A stretch of 64,000 bases of DNA, taken from assembly GCF_010093535.1 (NCBI RefSeq), contig NW_022985182.1, positions 165,253 through 229,252 on the forward strand. The letters are read 5' to 3'. A program made the position numbers and the translations under genes. The notes under the pieces are model-generated. The model was not told the origin of the DNA. It ran no database searches and was given only the letters and a program-made list of their open reading frames with translations. This document shows positions 24,400 through 36,574 of this stretch, in pieces. Numbering within the stretch: position 1 is the first letter of the stretch; each line of letters opens with the position of its first letter. Source of the stretch: Lindgomyces ingoldianus (lineage: Eukaryota > Ascomycota > Dothideomycetes > Pleosporales > Lindgomycetaceae).

Positions 24400-27330
24400 C
24401 ACTGCAACACGCTCTAGAATGTATTAGGAATTAATTTTAAATACATTTTAAAAGCTTACTTACTTTTATAAAGCATATGCTCCTTATACTGCTTATTTAT
24501 TAAGTAATTATAGTAGGTGTAGGATACACCTTTGTCCTAGGCAGTACACTCCTCTATAATACGTTAATCTATAGACTAGGCCCTAATTAGAATGTAATTA
24601 GTATGTATTCTAAATTAAATTAGAATGTAATAACAAGTAGAACATACTTAAAAACTATAAGCAGGAGATGCTGCTAGGTTCTATAAGTATAAGACACATT
24701 TACTGTCTACTTAACACTATTAGTGTGCAGGTGTTGTTAAAGAAAGTTAGAAGTAAGAATATTAGAAAGATTTAGATTTAATCTAGCAGTAATTATAAGG
24801 TGTTTTTTATAGTAGGCCTACTGCTAGATTAAATTACATTTGTTCTTTAGAATATAATTAGCAACATTATAAAATGCATAATAAATAAATTCTTAAAACA
24901 TACTAATTAGTAGATCTAAGATCTAGTAATATTTAGTAGCTAATGCCTTTAGTATAGTAACTATTTAGGCATAAACAGAGTAGCAAGTCTATCTAGGCCT
25001 AGCAGCTCTCTTAATACTACGCCTAAAGTAGACGCAGCAGAAGATAAAAAGTTGCCTTGCTTACTACCTTTAATTACAGCTGTACAGATTAATAGACTAA
25101 AGCTAATGCGCAATACCTGCATATAATTAGTATCTATTCTTATTAGTTTTAGCATAATATAGAATGCATCTTATATCTACTTACTAGCTAGTTGCTTTCT
25201 ATTTATATTAGCAACTAAGGCTATTAAGCCTTTGCTATGTAAGTATTAAAAGCAGAGTTGTTTATTTATTATCTTAAAGACAAGCTTATTAATACGCGCT
25301 ATTATATGCTAATAAGTAACACGCCTAGCGCTATTAGTAATAATACAAAAATATAGAACATCTAGATACATTAATAATATATCTAAAATGTATATAGATC
25401 TATAACTTACTTTTCTTGTACTTCTTACTTTATAATACAGCAATAATCTTATTAAAGGCAGTGTTATAGATACATTTAAAAGACATATTAATCTTAAAGG
25501 ACTCTTATTAGAGTAAAAGCTTAATCTACTACTTATAGTAACAAATAATTATAACTCTATTAGTATTATTATAGTAGCTTTAGATATAGCGCTAGATATA
25601 TTAGGAATGCATTTTAAATGTATTTATAAAATATACTTACCTCTTCTACTAGCAAAAAACGCTGCTAATAATACTTAGCTAGTACACTATAAGTAGTTTT
25701 ACCTTAGGGATAGGCAAGTAGGCGTTCTTAGTATAGAAGACACCTAATTTAATTCTTATTTACAAAAGACTAGTAAATCTAAGGAAAAGTAGCTATATAG
25801 TAGTTATTACAAAATTAATAAAGCATTAGGCTTTATAAGAACTAGGCTGTAGCAGTAGGTTTAGTTCTAAATACATTTTAAATACATATAAAATGTTTTT
25901 ACTTACTAAGCGTTATGTTAGGTGTAACGCAGTTAGCTATTACTTTAACTAAATAATTAACAACATCCTCTAGAGCACAACTAGAAGAAGGAGGGCAACT
26001 AATATGTGTTTTAAATAAAACAAATATTGCAATTAGCTTGTTAATCTAGTTATTAGAGACAATAAGGTAGAAACAGAGGGCACAGCTGTTATATTAGACT
26101 ATGTTTCCTTAGCCTTGTAGATAGTTAATACCTAGATACATTAAAAGTTAATTTAGAATAGATATATAGCTGTTCTTTAAATAGACTTACTGCACATTTA
26201 GCGCTTTAAGATGCTTGGCTTAACAACACTATAGTATTTAGGTGCCTCTTAAGGTACCTTAACACTACGCACTAACCTTTCTAAAAAAGGCTTATTAAAG
26301 GTATTAAGCAGAAGCTACTTATAAAAGTGCTTACTACGCTTTTTTAGAGCTGCGCAATAGTTCTTATAGGCTAAGTAGAGAGTTAATCTGCTATTTAGGT
26401 CCTAGATATATTAGAAACCTATGCTAAATGTAATAAAAGCGTTATAAGAATGTATTTAAAAGTAGGCTTACTAGAAATTTTAGCTGCTTAATTATAAGCT
26501 TACAGCTCTCTACCTATAAATTATAGGCTTTATGTATGTTAAACCTAGTCTATGCCCCCTAGAAAATTACTATAGATTTACGCCTCTTTAAATCTGTTTC
26601 TAATATATTATTAATTATACAGAGCTTTGCGTAACAAGCCTACATTAAATCTAAAATCTATTTATATTACATGTTAGATAGGTCTAGATGTAGGTATTTG
26701 CAGCCACAGAATCCTGTGCACTAATATTTAGCACAGAGGGCATTACACCTAAGGTAGGGTGAGTAGACTAGGCGGAACAGTAAGACAACTTAGCACAAGA
26801 ATTAGTAACTCTAATATAATAATAATATATTAGTAATAAATTTTTAAAGTATTCTTAGAAAATTAGCTGCTGTAAGTACCTTTAACATTAATATAGCTTA
26901 CTGCTAAGTAGAGTTATTATAATTAAGTACATAAGCGTACTTATCTAGATGTGTATAGGGGTATTTAGGTAGGATCTAGCCACTGTCTATCTTATAGGCA
27001 ACAATAGGGTTAACACTCTTAGTAAGTGCTAGCTATACATTATCTTTCTTTTATAATACACTTAAAGTATATTTTAAATAAATAATAAATGTATCTTAAA
27101 GCTTACTTACTTATACATTAGGGCCTATAAGCTTAACCTTTAGTAGGGGATAGCTACGCTTTTTAGCAAGGGCCTTATCCTTATCTTTAATAATAAGGTC
27201 CTGTGTATTAATAGTAAGATTGTTAACTAAGGTTTAAGCTTGCTTAACTAGGCAGTAGTATTGCTAGATAACTTCTGTAAAAGAAGGCATAGGAGAAGGT
27301 ATAGTATTAGAAGACATTAAAGATACAAAT
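24400..27330 (-). pseudogene. Decayed multi-exon gene (minus strand), family unknown
   Basis: The minus-strand reading begins with an ATG exon near 27,318 (MSSNTIPSPMPSFTEVI, then a TAG where Gln is likely) and continues through KDKDKALAKKRSYPLLKVKL to a GTAAGT donor at 27,110. Later exon-like pieces read, for example, DLNSRLTLYLAYKNYCAALK (about 26,390) and IIEECTAQDKGVSYTYYNYL (about 24,560, TAG as Gln). At least seven GT-AG units separate them. It converges with the plus-strand decayed gene. I recognise no domain; the regular exon/intron layout argues that it was once a spliced gene and not random AT-rich DNA. Confidence 0.5.
24414..27110 (-). repeat. Set of seven minus-strand intron-like units
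   Basis: Plus-strand coordinates: 24414-24463, 25362-25410, 25592-25640, 25867-25906 (less sure), 26132-26190, 26402-26471 and 27061-27110. Read on the minus strand they start GTAAGT/GTAAGC and most end in AATRTATCTAG. Several contain an AAATACATTT-like word. The ends resemble those of the plus-strand set (AATTATATCTAG), so both decayed genes seem to have been populated by the same intron family. Confidence 0.6.
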
Positions 27331-27502
27331 TGTTAAGTTTCTAGATATAAAAAGGCTTATTACAATTATATTCTAGAATGCGCTAGATATGCTTTTAATT
27401 TATAATTAAAATGTACCTACACTGCTATTTGCGTCCTTTGCTTCTATTACAGGGCTATTACTTTTTGTATACTAGCTTTGTAGCTAAAAGATAACCTTGC
27501 AT

Positions 27503-27562
27503 ATATAAAAGTTAAGCTAGACATAAAAAAGTTAAGCTAGATATAAAAAAGTTAAAAGCTAA
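27503..27562. repeat. Tandem ~20-bp repeat, three copies
   Basis: ATAAAAAAGTTAAGCTAGAY-type units follow each other three times, the last ending AAAAGCTAAC. It lies at the right edge of the AT-rich block, just before normal sequence begins. Confidence 0.65.
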
Positions 27563-27590
27563 CATAACACTTTCTGCTTTTAATTTCTAA

Positions 27591-30500
27591 CGCTTGGCTG
27601 CTTAAGCGAGTTTTTAGCGTGTATGAACAAACTGTACGCACGAGCGAGACCACTTTGCAACCTGATCTCTATTGGTCGCGCTATTGTTCATTCTCGGATT
27701 TGTTGCGCTGGATTTGTTAATGGATCCCCCTACGACCTCGATATTTCCAGAAATTACATTGATGTCGACCTTATTTGTCGCCCGGGTTACCCCTGTCAAC
27801 CCCTCCTTTGCGATATAGACGGATCCTCGACAATCGACTTTATGGCTCCAGCCTCTGCCCTAAATCCACTTCCCCCTAAGAATCCACGCGTCATGCTATG
27901 CTCGTCCGCAACTATCGGTTGCTCTTCACTACTGTGGTTGCTTCTACGTGCGTCAGCTCATACATTTTCTTCAGTCACTACATACGATTAAGCTGGGGGA
28001 CTTCCAAAGACCTGAAACCCCTCCCACAATCTGAAATAAGATTCTACTATAATAATCCATTCATTTTGTGCTGCTATAGTTGGGCAACTCAAACGTTGAA
28101 ACCAGGCCATGATGACGTTTTCCTTCCGAATTCGCTTCGGGGCATTCGAATCCAAATTAGCCTTGGTTGCCTCCGAGATGGTCACCATCATCATTCCCAT
28201 TTATTGATCACTGAGAAAGGTCGCACTATCGGACCTTTTGCTCGGTGTGTCAACATAGCATTTCAGAGGTTCGTGAGAATAGAAGACCTAGGCCTGTCGA
28301 TATCTCTCAAATTATTTAGGAGGATGGTGGGAGAGCAGCACGATCAGTCGACTTCGGTACTTATGCGTGAATGCTAGTTAAACCCGCTATACCTCGGCGT
28401 TTCCGCTCGGCTAGGGGCAGTTTTAGAAATGGTGGACTTGGTAATTGGTCAGAAACGTCTAAGAAGTCAAGTATATGGATTAAACAAGCCCGTAAACAAT
28501 CAACAACATCCATTGATGTTTTTGTAGTCCATTGTCAAAAAAATTATAAATCGAAAGGAAGGTTAGCCTACTTAGACCCCTAACGGACAATTCTATCTTA
28601 CTTGAGGTCCCGTATTACCTCTATTCATCACGCAATCACGTGACTAATAAAGCTATTAGGGCATCTTCTTCAGGAACCTACCCAGCCACACTCGGGTCCC
28701 TGGTACCGCTTTGATATTCTCATTACAGCAACATGATCCTCCACCACGCCGTTAGGGTCTGAACTTGTCGAGGCGAAAGAAGTTGGACATTTCGCTACAG
28801 TTTTTAAGTTGGTGCACGGTGAATGGTCCTCCTCCTCCCCCATTCTCTTCCCGACAGTGAACGCCAAAAGGCATACAGCACATCCTCCATAGACCGACTC
28901 TATTATATCATACTGTTTTAACGCAAGGCCGGAAAAAGGTACTACATGACCTTAATGTCCATCTGGAGTGAATGAAAATGGGCTTGTGGATTCGTAGCGG
29001 CTTCAGCCCCGAATGTCCCGCTTTTTACTAACAAGTGCAAGCGGGTCATGAGGCAATACTGGATTGCGACTAAGAGAAGGACGGGAGGGTCTGACAGTTG
29101 TGATATAGTGCGAGAACTAGTCCAGTAGGCTAACGATAGTAATGAAGGTTTGACGAAGGATCAGAGTAGGACTTTAGGGAGCGATGTCCAGATTCGCTAG
29201 GACGCAATGATAGTTATATGTGTCTTCTCCTAGGGTCAGAATAAAGTAGGGGCGTCCAAAAAACATTCGCCTTAACTTGCTGCTTTCCTTCTGTACATTC
29301 CTTCACATCAAAATGAGCGCTCTTGAAGGTCGAGGGTCAGAAAGACTGCGCAACTGAATCGTAACCGACTCTTGTCTAGTTCGCCTCAATAATACGTGCC
29401 TGGGTAACTCTGAGAGCGGGAAAATATCCTTTCTGAGGGTATCCCGAAGATCTATAGGCATGCCCCATGCCGGATTGCCATCCCATATCGCGAAAAGTGC
29501 AGAATCCCATGAAAGACAAACTCAATATGCTCTCGCACAGAAGACACGGTTTCCTGCTACATCCAACGTACTCAAGTCCCGTGTATAATTCGGTATTGTG
29601 TTCATAGTGAAGCAGAAGCTGTACTTCGACATGTGCGCTAAAATATATTTTAGCAAGCCTACGCGAAGTCTACAGCCCTCTCTCTTAAGTGCTTACAAGT
29701 AGATATTAGAGATGGGCGACCGAGAGATGATTCCTAGATCTCAGAAACGTGGAGCCTTTTGAGATAAAACATTTAGAGCTTGGGAAATGCTATTTGGCCG
29801 CGACATGTGGTGAAAAACTTGCCAGAGGTTATACGTGGTACGCCGGATCGGCTCCGGATGAGCGATATCGTGGCTGAGATGTACCGGCTGAACGATCGTC
29901 TAAATCTTCAGATGAATCGAATCTAGGGTACACAGAAGCACTCGGAGGTCCGTTATAGAGTGGAGTGCTGCCCAGAGCTCCTGAAAGTTCTCCTTCAAGC
30001 GGTGTGGATTATTCTCGATAATACACTGCTGAAAATTGGCCTGAAGCTATTCCGACTGTAATTAGGAATTGTAAGAAAGCAGATAGCAATTTACGAACCA
30101 CGAAAATCCTCTAGCCACGCTGCCAAAATATTTCTCTCGTAGACCATCGTTAAAGGCAGTGAGAATGACGTTAAAATCGCTTTCCGCCTCGATACGCTAT
30201 GTATCCTGCTGTCATACGAATCTTCGTCCGTCGTCCGTTCGTTGTAGTCTCGAGGTTTTGTTAACATAGGCGAAATTTTCCTTGGACCCAGGTCTTAACA
30301 TGTTTGGTAAAAAGGTAAGACCCACCATGCCGCCGATATGCTTCGAGAGCAGAAAATAAGGGTCTTACCTGCTGCCTAGTGGCGCGGTCGCACGTTCCAT
30401 GGCTTGTTTTGATTAGATAGTTTGACGTTAGATGTAAGCTCCAGAGGACGAGAGAGGTATAAATATCACAGGGCGAAAGCTAACTCGCCCCCAGTATTCT

Positions 30501-31192
30501 CACTGCCACTTTACCTCGACCCTTCATTATCCGACCACACGTCCCATCCTCAAATATTCTATATCCTGCCGCAGCTGACCAATCAAAGAAACATGTAGTA
30601 ACACAAGGCAAAGAATAAGAGGTTTACTGGTACACCGCGAGGCCACTTTCAATACCCGCTTTCGTGAAGATCGCCGTTTACGAACCATTATTACATATGC
30701 CATGTTTCCCTTCCGTCTAATTGTTATTCTTCAAGACACGACCGGTTAAAATGGATGGATCACAAAATCGATAAACACTGAGATCAAGATTCGTATATAC
30801 TTATCGCCCGCGTTGAGCGTTTTGCTCATTCACATCACCCTTCCCACTCAGATAAGTTCCCGGAGTCACGTGCTTTGCTCCTTCCTCTTTCGCGCCTACA
30901 ATTTCACTTCTATTACTCCTTGGCCACTTTAACTCTGCTGTTTTTCACCCTCTCGGACCAGCGACTAAGCTTGCAGGCCCAGATATGACTCCGGTGCTCA
31001 GGCTTTGGCGATGCCCAGAGGTATATTCTGGGAATAGTCAAGGTTGGGCATTGGATACTTGCTGTGTGTTTCTGCATGGCTTCCTTTCGTCGCCATTGTC
31101 ACTACTCCAGTCTTCCTTTCTACTCCTCTAAATCCTGCTGGGTTGTCCTTTATTCCTTCTCTTTAGTCGAGATTCACCGTTTTTCTTGTTCA
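27591..31192. other. Long region without a recognisable gene
   Basis: Normal GC but only scattered short frames, none longer than about 160 codons (27,898-28,377) and none with recognisable motifs, signal peptide plus domain, or matching splice sites. The stretch 28,940-30,480 is especially poor in open frames. The last part before 31,193 is presumably the downstream region of the minus-strand DUF6601 gene. I saw no tRNA-like cloverleaf or transposon end. Confidence 0.5.
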
Positions 31193-32255
31193 TCATACCC
31201 CTGCACCCTGCCGCCTTCTCTTCTGCCGCACCCCCAAAGTTCGTACTAGGTTAACCACGAAAAGAATTAAGAAGAGGAAAATGATCGCCGATATTGCCGA
31301 CAGAGGCGCTAGGATCGCAAAAATGGAAAAGACATACGACGCCATACTGAAGCCATAGTTATCCGCGAGCAAGTTCGTACTCAGGCCCACCTGCATGGCT
31401 GAAAGCACGATGGTCGTGTACGCAAAGAGCGTGATTAGCGAGTTTACGTTGTCACGAATGAACGCGCCGTATGTCGTGCATCCGCTCAAGTACCCTCGGG
31501 GCGAGCCCAGAAGCAGACGGTAGATCCAGTTGAGACGGCCTAAACGGAGTTCACCGTAGTAGAAACGTGGGTTGACGGGCACGTGAGGTTCTAAGTGCGA
31601 GAGGCTGGCCGGATCCGAGAAGTATGAATTCGCTTCCGACGACGTGAAAACAACCTCCTCGACTAAGGACAACCATCCCGGCCACGTGAGTTCGGATGGA
31701 AGCAGGCCGAGACTGACGGCTAGATTAAAGTCAACCTCTCGTTCTATCAACGCGACGTATGTCAGTAAAAACCCTAGCGCGGTTTGGTACAGATGGTAGT
31801 GGGGACAAATATCGGATTGCCAGAAACGGGCGGAGAGAAGAAATCGCGGCAAAGGCTTGATGAAAACTTGGGTTGGCGACCAGACGAGGTGAAGATCCAG
31901 TTGTTCGGCGACGATAATATCTCGACCTTTCAGGCGTTGCATATGCAGTGGTCGAGGAGGTGATGGGAGACCGACAATCCAAAGCCAGTTGTGGACACGG
32001 TTCAGCCTTTTAAGATCCAACTCGGACTTAAGATAGGCAAGTACATCAGCGTTGACGAGACGGACGACGTATCGGTCTCGATACGTTGCAGGAAGAAGCG
32101 GGATCAGCAGCTCTGCTCCATCTTGCCTTGAGACACTCCTCAAAAGCTCTGTCCGGAAGGGAGGTTGTAGTGAAAGGTCTTTCTTCGGCTGGTGAGTTGG
32201 TGGCTTTCTCGTGATGCTAAAGATAGCTTACCTCGGTTGAATCCAACAACATCAT
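31193..32255 (-). CDS. DUF6601 family integral membrane protein
   Basis: Model: exon 1 32,255-32,232 (MMLLDSTE), a 43-bp GTAAGC...CAG intron, exon 2 32,188-31,193, giving 339 residues. The intron is short, but it is needed because the only in-frame codons upstream of the long exon hit a stop. Family signs are the conserved block beginning LWIVGLPSPPRPLHMQRLKG, then LDLHLVW, IFIKPLPRFLL-like and NPRFYYGELRLGRLNWIYRL, followed by two membrane helices near the C-terminus (LFAYTTIVLSAMQVGLSTNL; ILAPLSAISAIIFLFLILFV) and a basic tail. This fungal-specific family has no established function that I know of. The first 12 bp contain two consecutive ATGs. Confidence 0.8.
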
Positions 32256-32900
32256 TGTTATCCTTCAACTGATGTCACACAAAGGGCGCTTTCATCAAGA
32301 GAACGTAGGGTAGACGAACGAGGATGAAGTCGCAAAGAGTGAGGTTTTTGGAGATGGAATATTAGTGGAGGTGAGTAGGCAGAAAACTAGAGCGGGGCGC
32401 GTCCCGCACAAGTCTCATCTTGGTCCGTACTAAGCTCATTCTGGCGATCGGGTCATCCGCATTGGTTTGCTGACACACGGTGATCCTTTTTCCACTCCGG
32501 GTTTCAGCCCCCAATCGACATTTCGCCCCGAATCCTCAGTTCGAGAAAGGAGAGAGCCTCGCGCCCTCGAAAACTGCCTTGAGATGATTCACAGCTCATT
32601 TCCATTATGCGCTCAGACAGACGATTGCTCACCTCAATGTGGACATCTTGAAATTTCGCCCGGAACGAAATTGCGACAAGAGACGGCGAGATGGCTGATG
32701 CCATCAAGAAACTAAAGCCCTCGAAGCTTGATGCAGTTGTAAGCTGGCCGATGCATCGTCATTGGAATATTTCATACTAAAGCAATTGCGGTGTTTAGCA
32801 CATTAACCCAGGGCTACAAGTGCTCTATCCAAATCCAGATGAGCCATCAAAGCCGTCAAACAAATTCGCGTTTGAGTATGTATCATCAGGTCCCCTATTG
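32256..32900. other. Intergenic / decayed upstream part of NLR
   Basis: Short frames on both strands with no clear domain. A plus-strand frame around 32,660-32,750 (MADAIKKLKPSKLDA) and the frame 32,791-33,096 may be remnants of the N-terminal part of the NLR that follows, since the latter is in the same frame as the degraded P-loop segment. Confidence 0.35.
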
Positions 32901-33059
32901 TTCCTTGTTTGCGACAGATACTAACCAAAGTCAAGCACTGCGGCAGTTGCTCGTAAACAATCGAGCATATCATGCCATCATGGCAACCCTTGGCAAGGGG
33001 TTTTCTGACCTGGACGCGACGGTGAAAGGTACCCACCGTGGCCCCAGGGCTACCCAGAC

Positions 33060-34787
33060 CTCGTGGATTGTCGATGTGAATGACTACACGACATAGAGAG
33101 ACGAACAAGCCTCTCCATTCCTTTGGATCCACGACTAAGCTGATACCGGTCAAGGGCCAATCGCTTCCTCTGTAATCGACGACTTAATTAAACTAGACCA
33201 GACAGCAGGGGGCAATTATCACATCATTTTTCTGTGACCAAGGCGACGAGCGTCGGCGGTCACTTCGAGTCTTGCTCAAAATTGTCATTCAACAGGTCAT
33301 CGATGTGAGCCAGAATCTGGCCGTTTATCTCCTCACGGATTCGAAGAAGGGAGGGAAAGCAGCAACGCAAGAGCTAGATATTGAGTCCCTTTCCAAAGTC
33401 CCCACTTTGTGGGATGCGCTTCAAGCCATGGCCAGAGATCTTCCTTCTGGGTGGTTATACATCGTCGTGTATGGTCTTGAGCGGCTTTCCAAGGAATCGA
33501 TGGCTAAGTTCTTTGAGCTCCTCAAATCTCTCAATTCAGGTGATGATGCATCTGATGACGCGCCTATCAAATGGCTCTTTCTCAGTCGATCAGGACACCC
33601 CGAAATCGAGAAAGCATTGAGGTCGAAAGCGCTTGAGATTAACATCGACGACTCCGAGAACGCTGCCCACCTCAGTGATGCCTTACGAGCTGACATCTCC
33701 GCGAGAATTAATGAGCTTGGGCTTCCGGCTCCATTGGATTACTTCTCCAAACGACAAATCCACTCCCGCGCCGAATATAATTCCATCTATGTGAGCCTGG
33801 TGATACAGGAACTGAAGAATGTTCAAGAGACTGGCATGACGTCTACCGAGATCCGCGCCTTGTTAGAGTCCTTCCCATATGGTTTAACGGAAATGTTCGA
33901 GCATATCCGAAAGAGAGTACGTACACACTGACAGTTTTGACCCTAGTACATTGGCGTGAGGGTATAGCTAACAAGAAAGGTCCTACAACCGGGTTCTGGG
34001 GGCATTGACTACACGAAAGAAATCCTATGCTATCTCATTCTTGCTCTACGTGCTCCAGCGATGCGAGAATTGGCCATTATGGCGGACCTTCCTGCAGAGG
34101 ATCGCGATGACCTGGAAAGACTGAAAGGCTACATTCGACAATGCGGTGCATTCGTTACCTTGCGTGGGAGCGAGCTTAATGAAAACAATGCCGTACAATG
34201 TGTGGGCTTCGCGGCGAAGGAACATTTGGAAAAATTTGCGAAAAATGATCTAGCTCTTGATCTAGCAGACATGCAAAAAAGGAATCATTGCGCTTCGTTG
34301 CTTAGAATATATATACGCTATCATGGAGTCATACGAGGCAAATGAAGCAGCGAGACGTGCTAAAGAAGAGGAGAGGGAGGAAGAAGAGGTAAGAAGCGAA
34401 GCTGGCGATCAAGAGGTACTCCCTGTCGATACCGATGCACCTCCACAAAATGAACCCCTCTCTCCGCTACCACCCCCATCTGAGGCTCCTTCAGGAACAA
34501 CGCAAGATCGTGATGAGCCTCGCGATGAGAGTAGTTCACTACCGCCAGACAGAGATCAGCCCCCGGACGAAAACCCGGTTCTTAGTCCAAAGGACGCTCT
34601 ACAGTACCCTATTCATTACTGGATCGAACATGCTAAGCGTGCGCCAGAAGATGTCATCGAAGAGTTTTGTACGAGTCACAGGCAGTCGACGCAGTATGGT
34701 GAGAGTCAGGGCAGTCAAAACAGTTTGGGATATCAGCCGTATAGTACCCCGAACTCGTCATATGGATCGGGGTTTAAGGGGCAGTAG
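33060..34787 (+). pseudogene. Decayed NACHT-type STAND (NLR) gene
   Basis: The order of pieces matches a fungal NACHT NLR: FLWIHD then a TAA stop (33,136-33,138) and ADTGQGP where the Walker A loop should be; VIDDLIKLDQTAGG; a one-base frame change in the G-run at 33,208-33,212; SFFCDQGDERRRSLRVLLK; a Walker B position reading YIVVYGLERLS (Asp lost); a good 63-bp intron 33,917-33,979; the winged-helix-like part LILALRAPAMRELAIMADLP; then a one-base frame change at the A6 run 34,275-34,280, after which IIALRCLEYIYAIM and YPIHYWIEHAKRAPEDV follow in the new frame. The tail is acidic/Pro-rich and disordered. Live relatives are ATPase switches in allorecognition or defence. With several independent lesions this is most likely a pseudogene. 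Confidence 0.75.
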
Positions 34788-36574
34788 GGACAGGGGGGTT
34801 GGAAGTAAGGCGTTGGGTGAACATTGCGCTAGGGGAGTGGATGGAAGGGTTGTAGTTGGTTTATTTCATCTCATCTAAAATTTGCTTCTGAAAATTCCAT
34901 TGTCCCTCATTAAAAAGGAAAGGGTTTTAGCTCATACTCAGGTGAATACTCAGAATCTACAGAAGCGAGATGGACGAGCAGGTTGCTGAAATAGTTCATG
35001 CACGGTAATGCTTTTGCTGCTGGGGCCTTTTTGCGATAAGTGTGGATTTACAGCTTCAAGATACGCGAATTTGACATAGCTATCATCACTACGATTACAA
35101 TTTTCTCATGGCCTTCCTATCATTCCTACATAACCCTTCCCAACTCCTAAAAACCGGCCAAACAACCAACCCCACCACAACCACAAACAACGAATCCCAA
35201 ATCAACTCGACCTCAAGCGAGTCGTCACAGAGTGCGAAACCGCCTTTCTCCACACAAACCACAATCTCTTCGGCTACTTGCTCCTCTGATGGCTGCTTTT
35301 TCTTCAGCACTTCACTAGATCCGGTTGTGCTTTCGAGAGATTTTTGTGAGGGTGGATTTGCGCTTTCGTTCCGGAATGAAGGAGTCCGAGATGAATGTTG
35401 AGGTGAAAGCGACGTGCGTGGTAGGCTGAGGGGGGAATTGAGAAACGTAGGGCTTCGAGGCAGAGGTTGTCTGCGAGGTATAGACAGTGAGTATGGATTA
35501 CGTGAGATATGCGGCTGTGAAGAAGTTATTCCCCATATATGTCTCCAATTTTGCAGCCTCGATGTTAGTTAGGAATTCGCATTCATTCAGGCATCAGCCG
35601 GCTAGGAGATTCACTTTCCTATATCCTTCGTAATTCTGAGTTTCTTTGACAGGAAGTAGAACATCAGGCCTGAATCAGGCAACAATTCATTCGGCCCAAC
35701 TGGAAAAAAGGTCGCTGGTTTCCAGCATATATCAAGCTCCCAAATATATTAAAGCGGCGAGGCCATTTCGGCGTCTTATCGGACGAAGCTCGATACGCAT
35801 CCAAGCCCCAGCCACCAAGTAGGTTTCACAAAAGGGGCGAAAGGCCGTGACTGCTTGATTATACCAAAGAACTCTCTCCCTAGCATTTCCATTCGAGTGG
35901 TACCCTTTATGTCGATAATTATGAGATTCGTGACCCTGAAGGATTCCTGTGCGACATCGCAGAATCCTTCTAATGTGAAGTCCTCCTGACTTGGGGCTGA
36001 CTGTCAGCTTACTTCCCCGTACAGCTACAGGTGAATGATGGTAGGCTTTGATGTGGTGAGCACTATGCTACAATTATTTTTTTCTATTACATCTTATGTC
36101 TAATCACAAATTGCTCATACTTCGTTTAATATATTAGCACACAACCCTTCTTCATCTATTAATGATATCTACACATATGGCGTGAAGTAGAGCCGAGCCA
36201 GAACTCTAGCATATTTACTCGGATTAGAAGAATGGGATATTCCCAGATTAACACAATGATTGTATCTGTAGTTTCGCAAGAAGACGGTTGACGTACAGGC
36301 ATGAAAGCCCTACTGCATGTTTGAATTTGAAGGCATATATCACCACCGTCTTGAAGCTCTCCCCAATATAAAGTTTGACGCCTCAATCCATTCTAATCAA
36401 GTACCGTAGTAGGCATGAGTGGATATAACTCAGATTAGAAATCCTAAATGACGTATTGAACCTGCGGATTCAGGCTTGAGGTCTCGGATTTCTTGGATTA
36501 ATTAGCATCTTGACTCCTCCAGTTTTTCTGATTCCTCTGATTAATCCAATAACTCTAATTCCACTGACTCTTGC
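34788..36574. other. Intergenic region, no clear gene
   Basis: Contains overlapping opposite-strand frames at 35,095-35,401 (Ser/Thr-rich on plus, 97 codons), neither with a recognisable domain. The rest has no frame above 75 codons. AT-rich TTAATC/GATTAA words increase near 36,400-36,560, in the 3' flank of the next gene. Confidence 0.5.

Larger units (their letters stand above)
21640..27590. repeat. Second AT-rich RIP-like compartment
   Basis: A block of about 6 kb of low GC bounded by normal sequence. It contains no copia, LTR or Helitron protein motif that I can recognise. Instead it holds two convergent sets of short decayed exons separated by similar GT...AG units. Stops within exon-like pieces are again mostly TAG/TAA. 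It may be a multi-intron transposon-like gene pair, or a duplicated host locus hit by RIP. Confidence 0.75.

Noticed and set aside
24961..25155. 64-codon minus-strand frame in the second AT-rich block
   Set aside because: Not a separate gene: it is in the direction of the decayed minus-strand gene and is probably one of its exon pieces.
27614..28867. Overlapping frames of 60-159 codons
   Set aside because: Both strands open at the same place, no motif, no matching introns; likely chance in normal-GC DNA.
35095..35401. Opposite-strand frames of 71 and 97 codons
   Set aside because: Ser/Thr-rich plus-strand and Val-rich minus-strand readings of one low-complexity region; no family.
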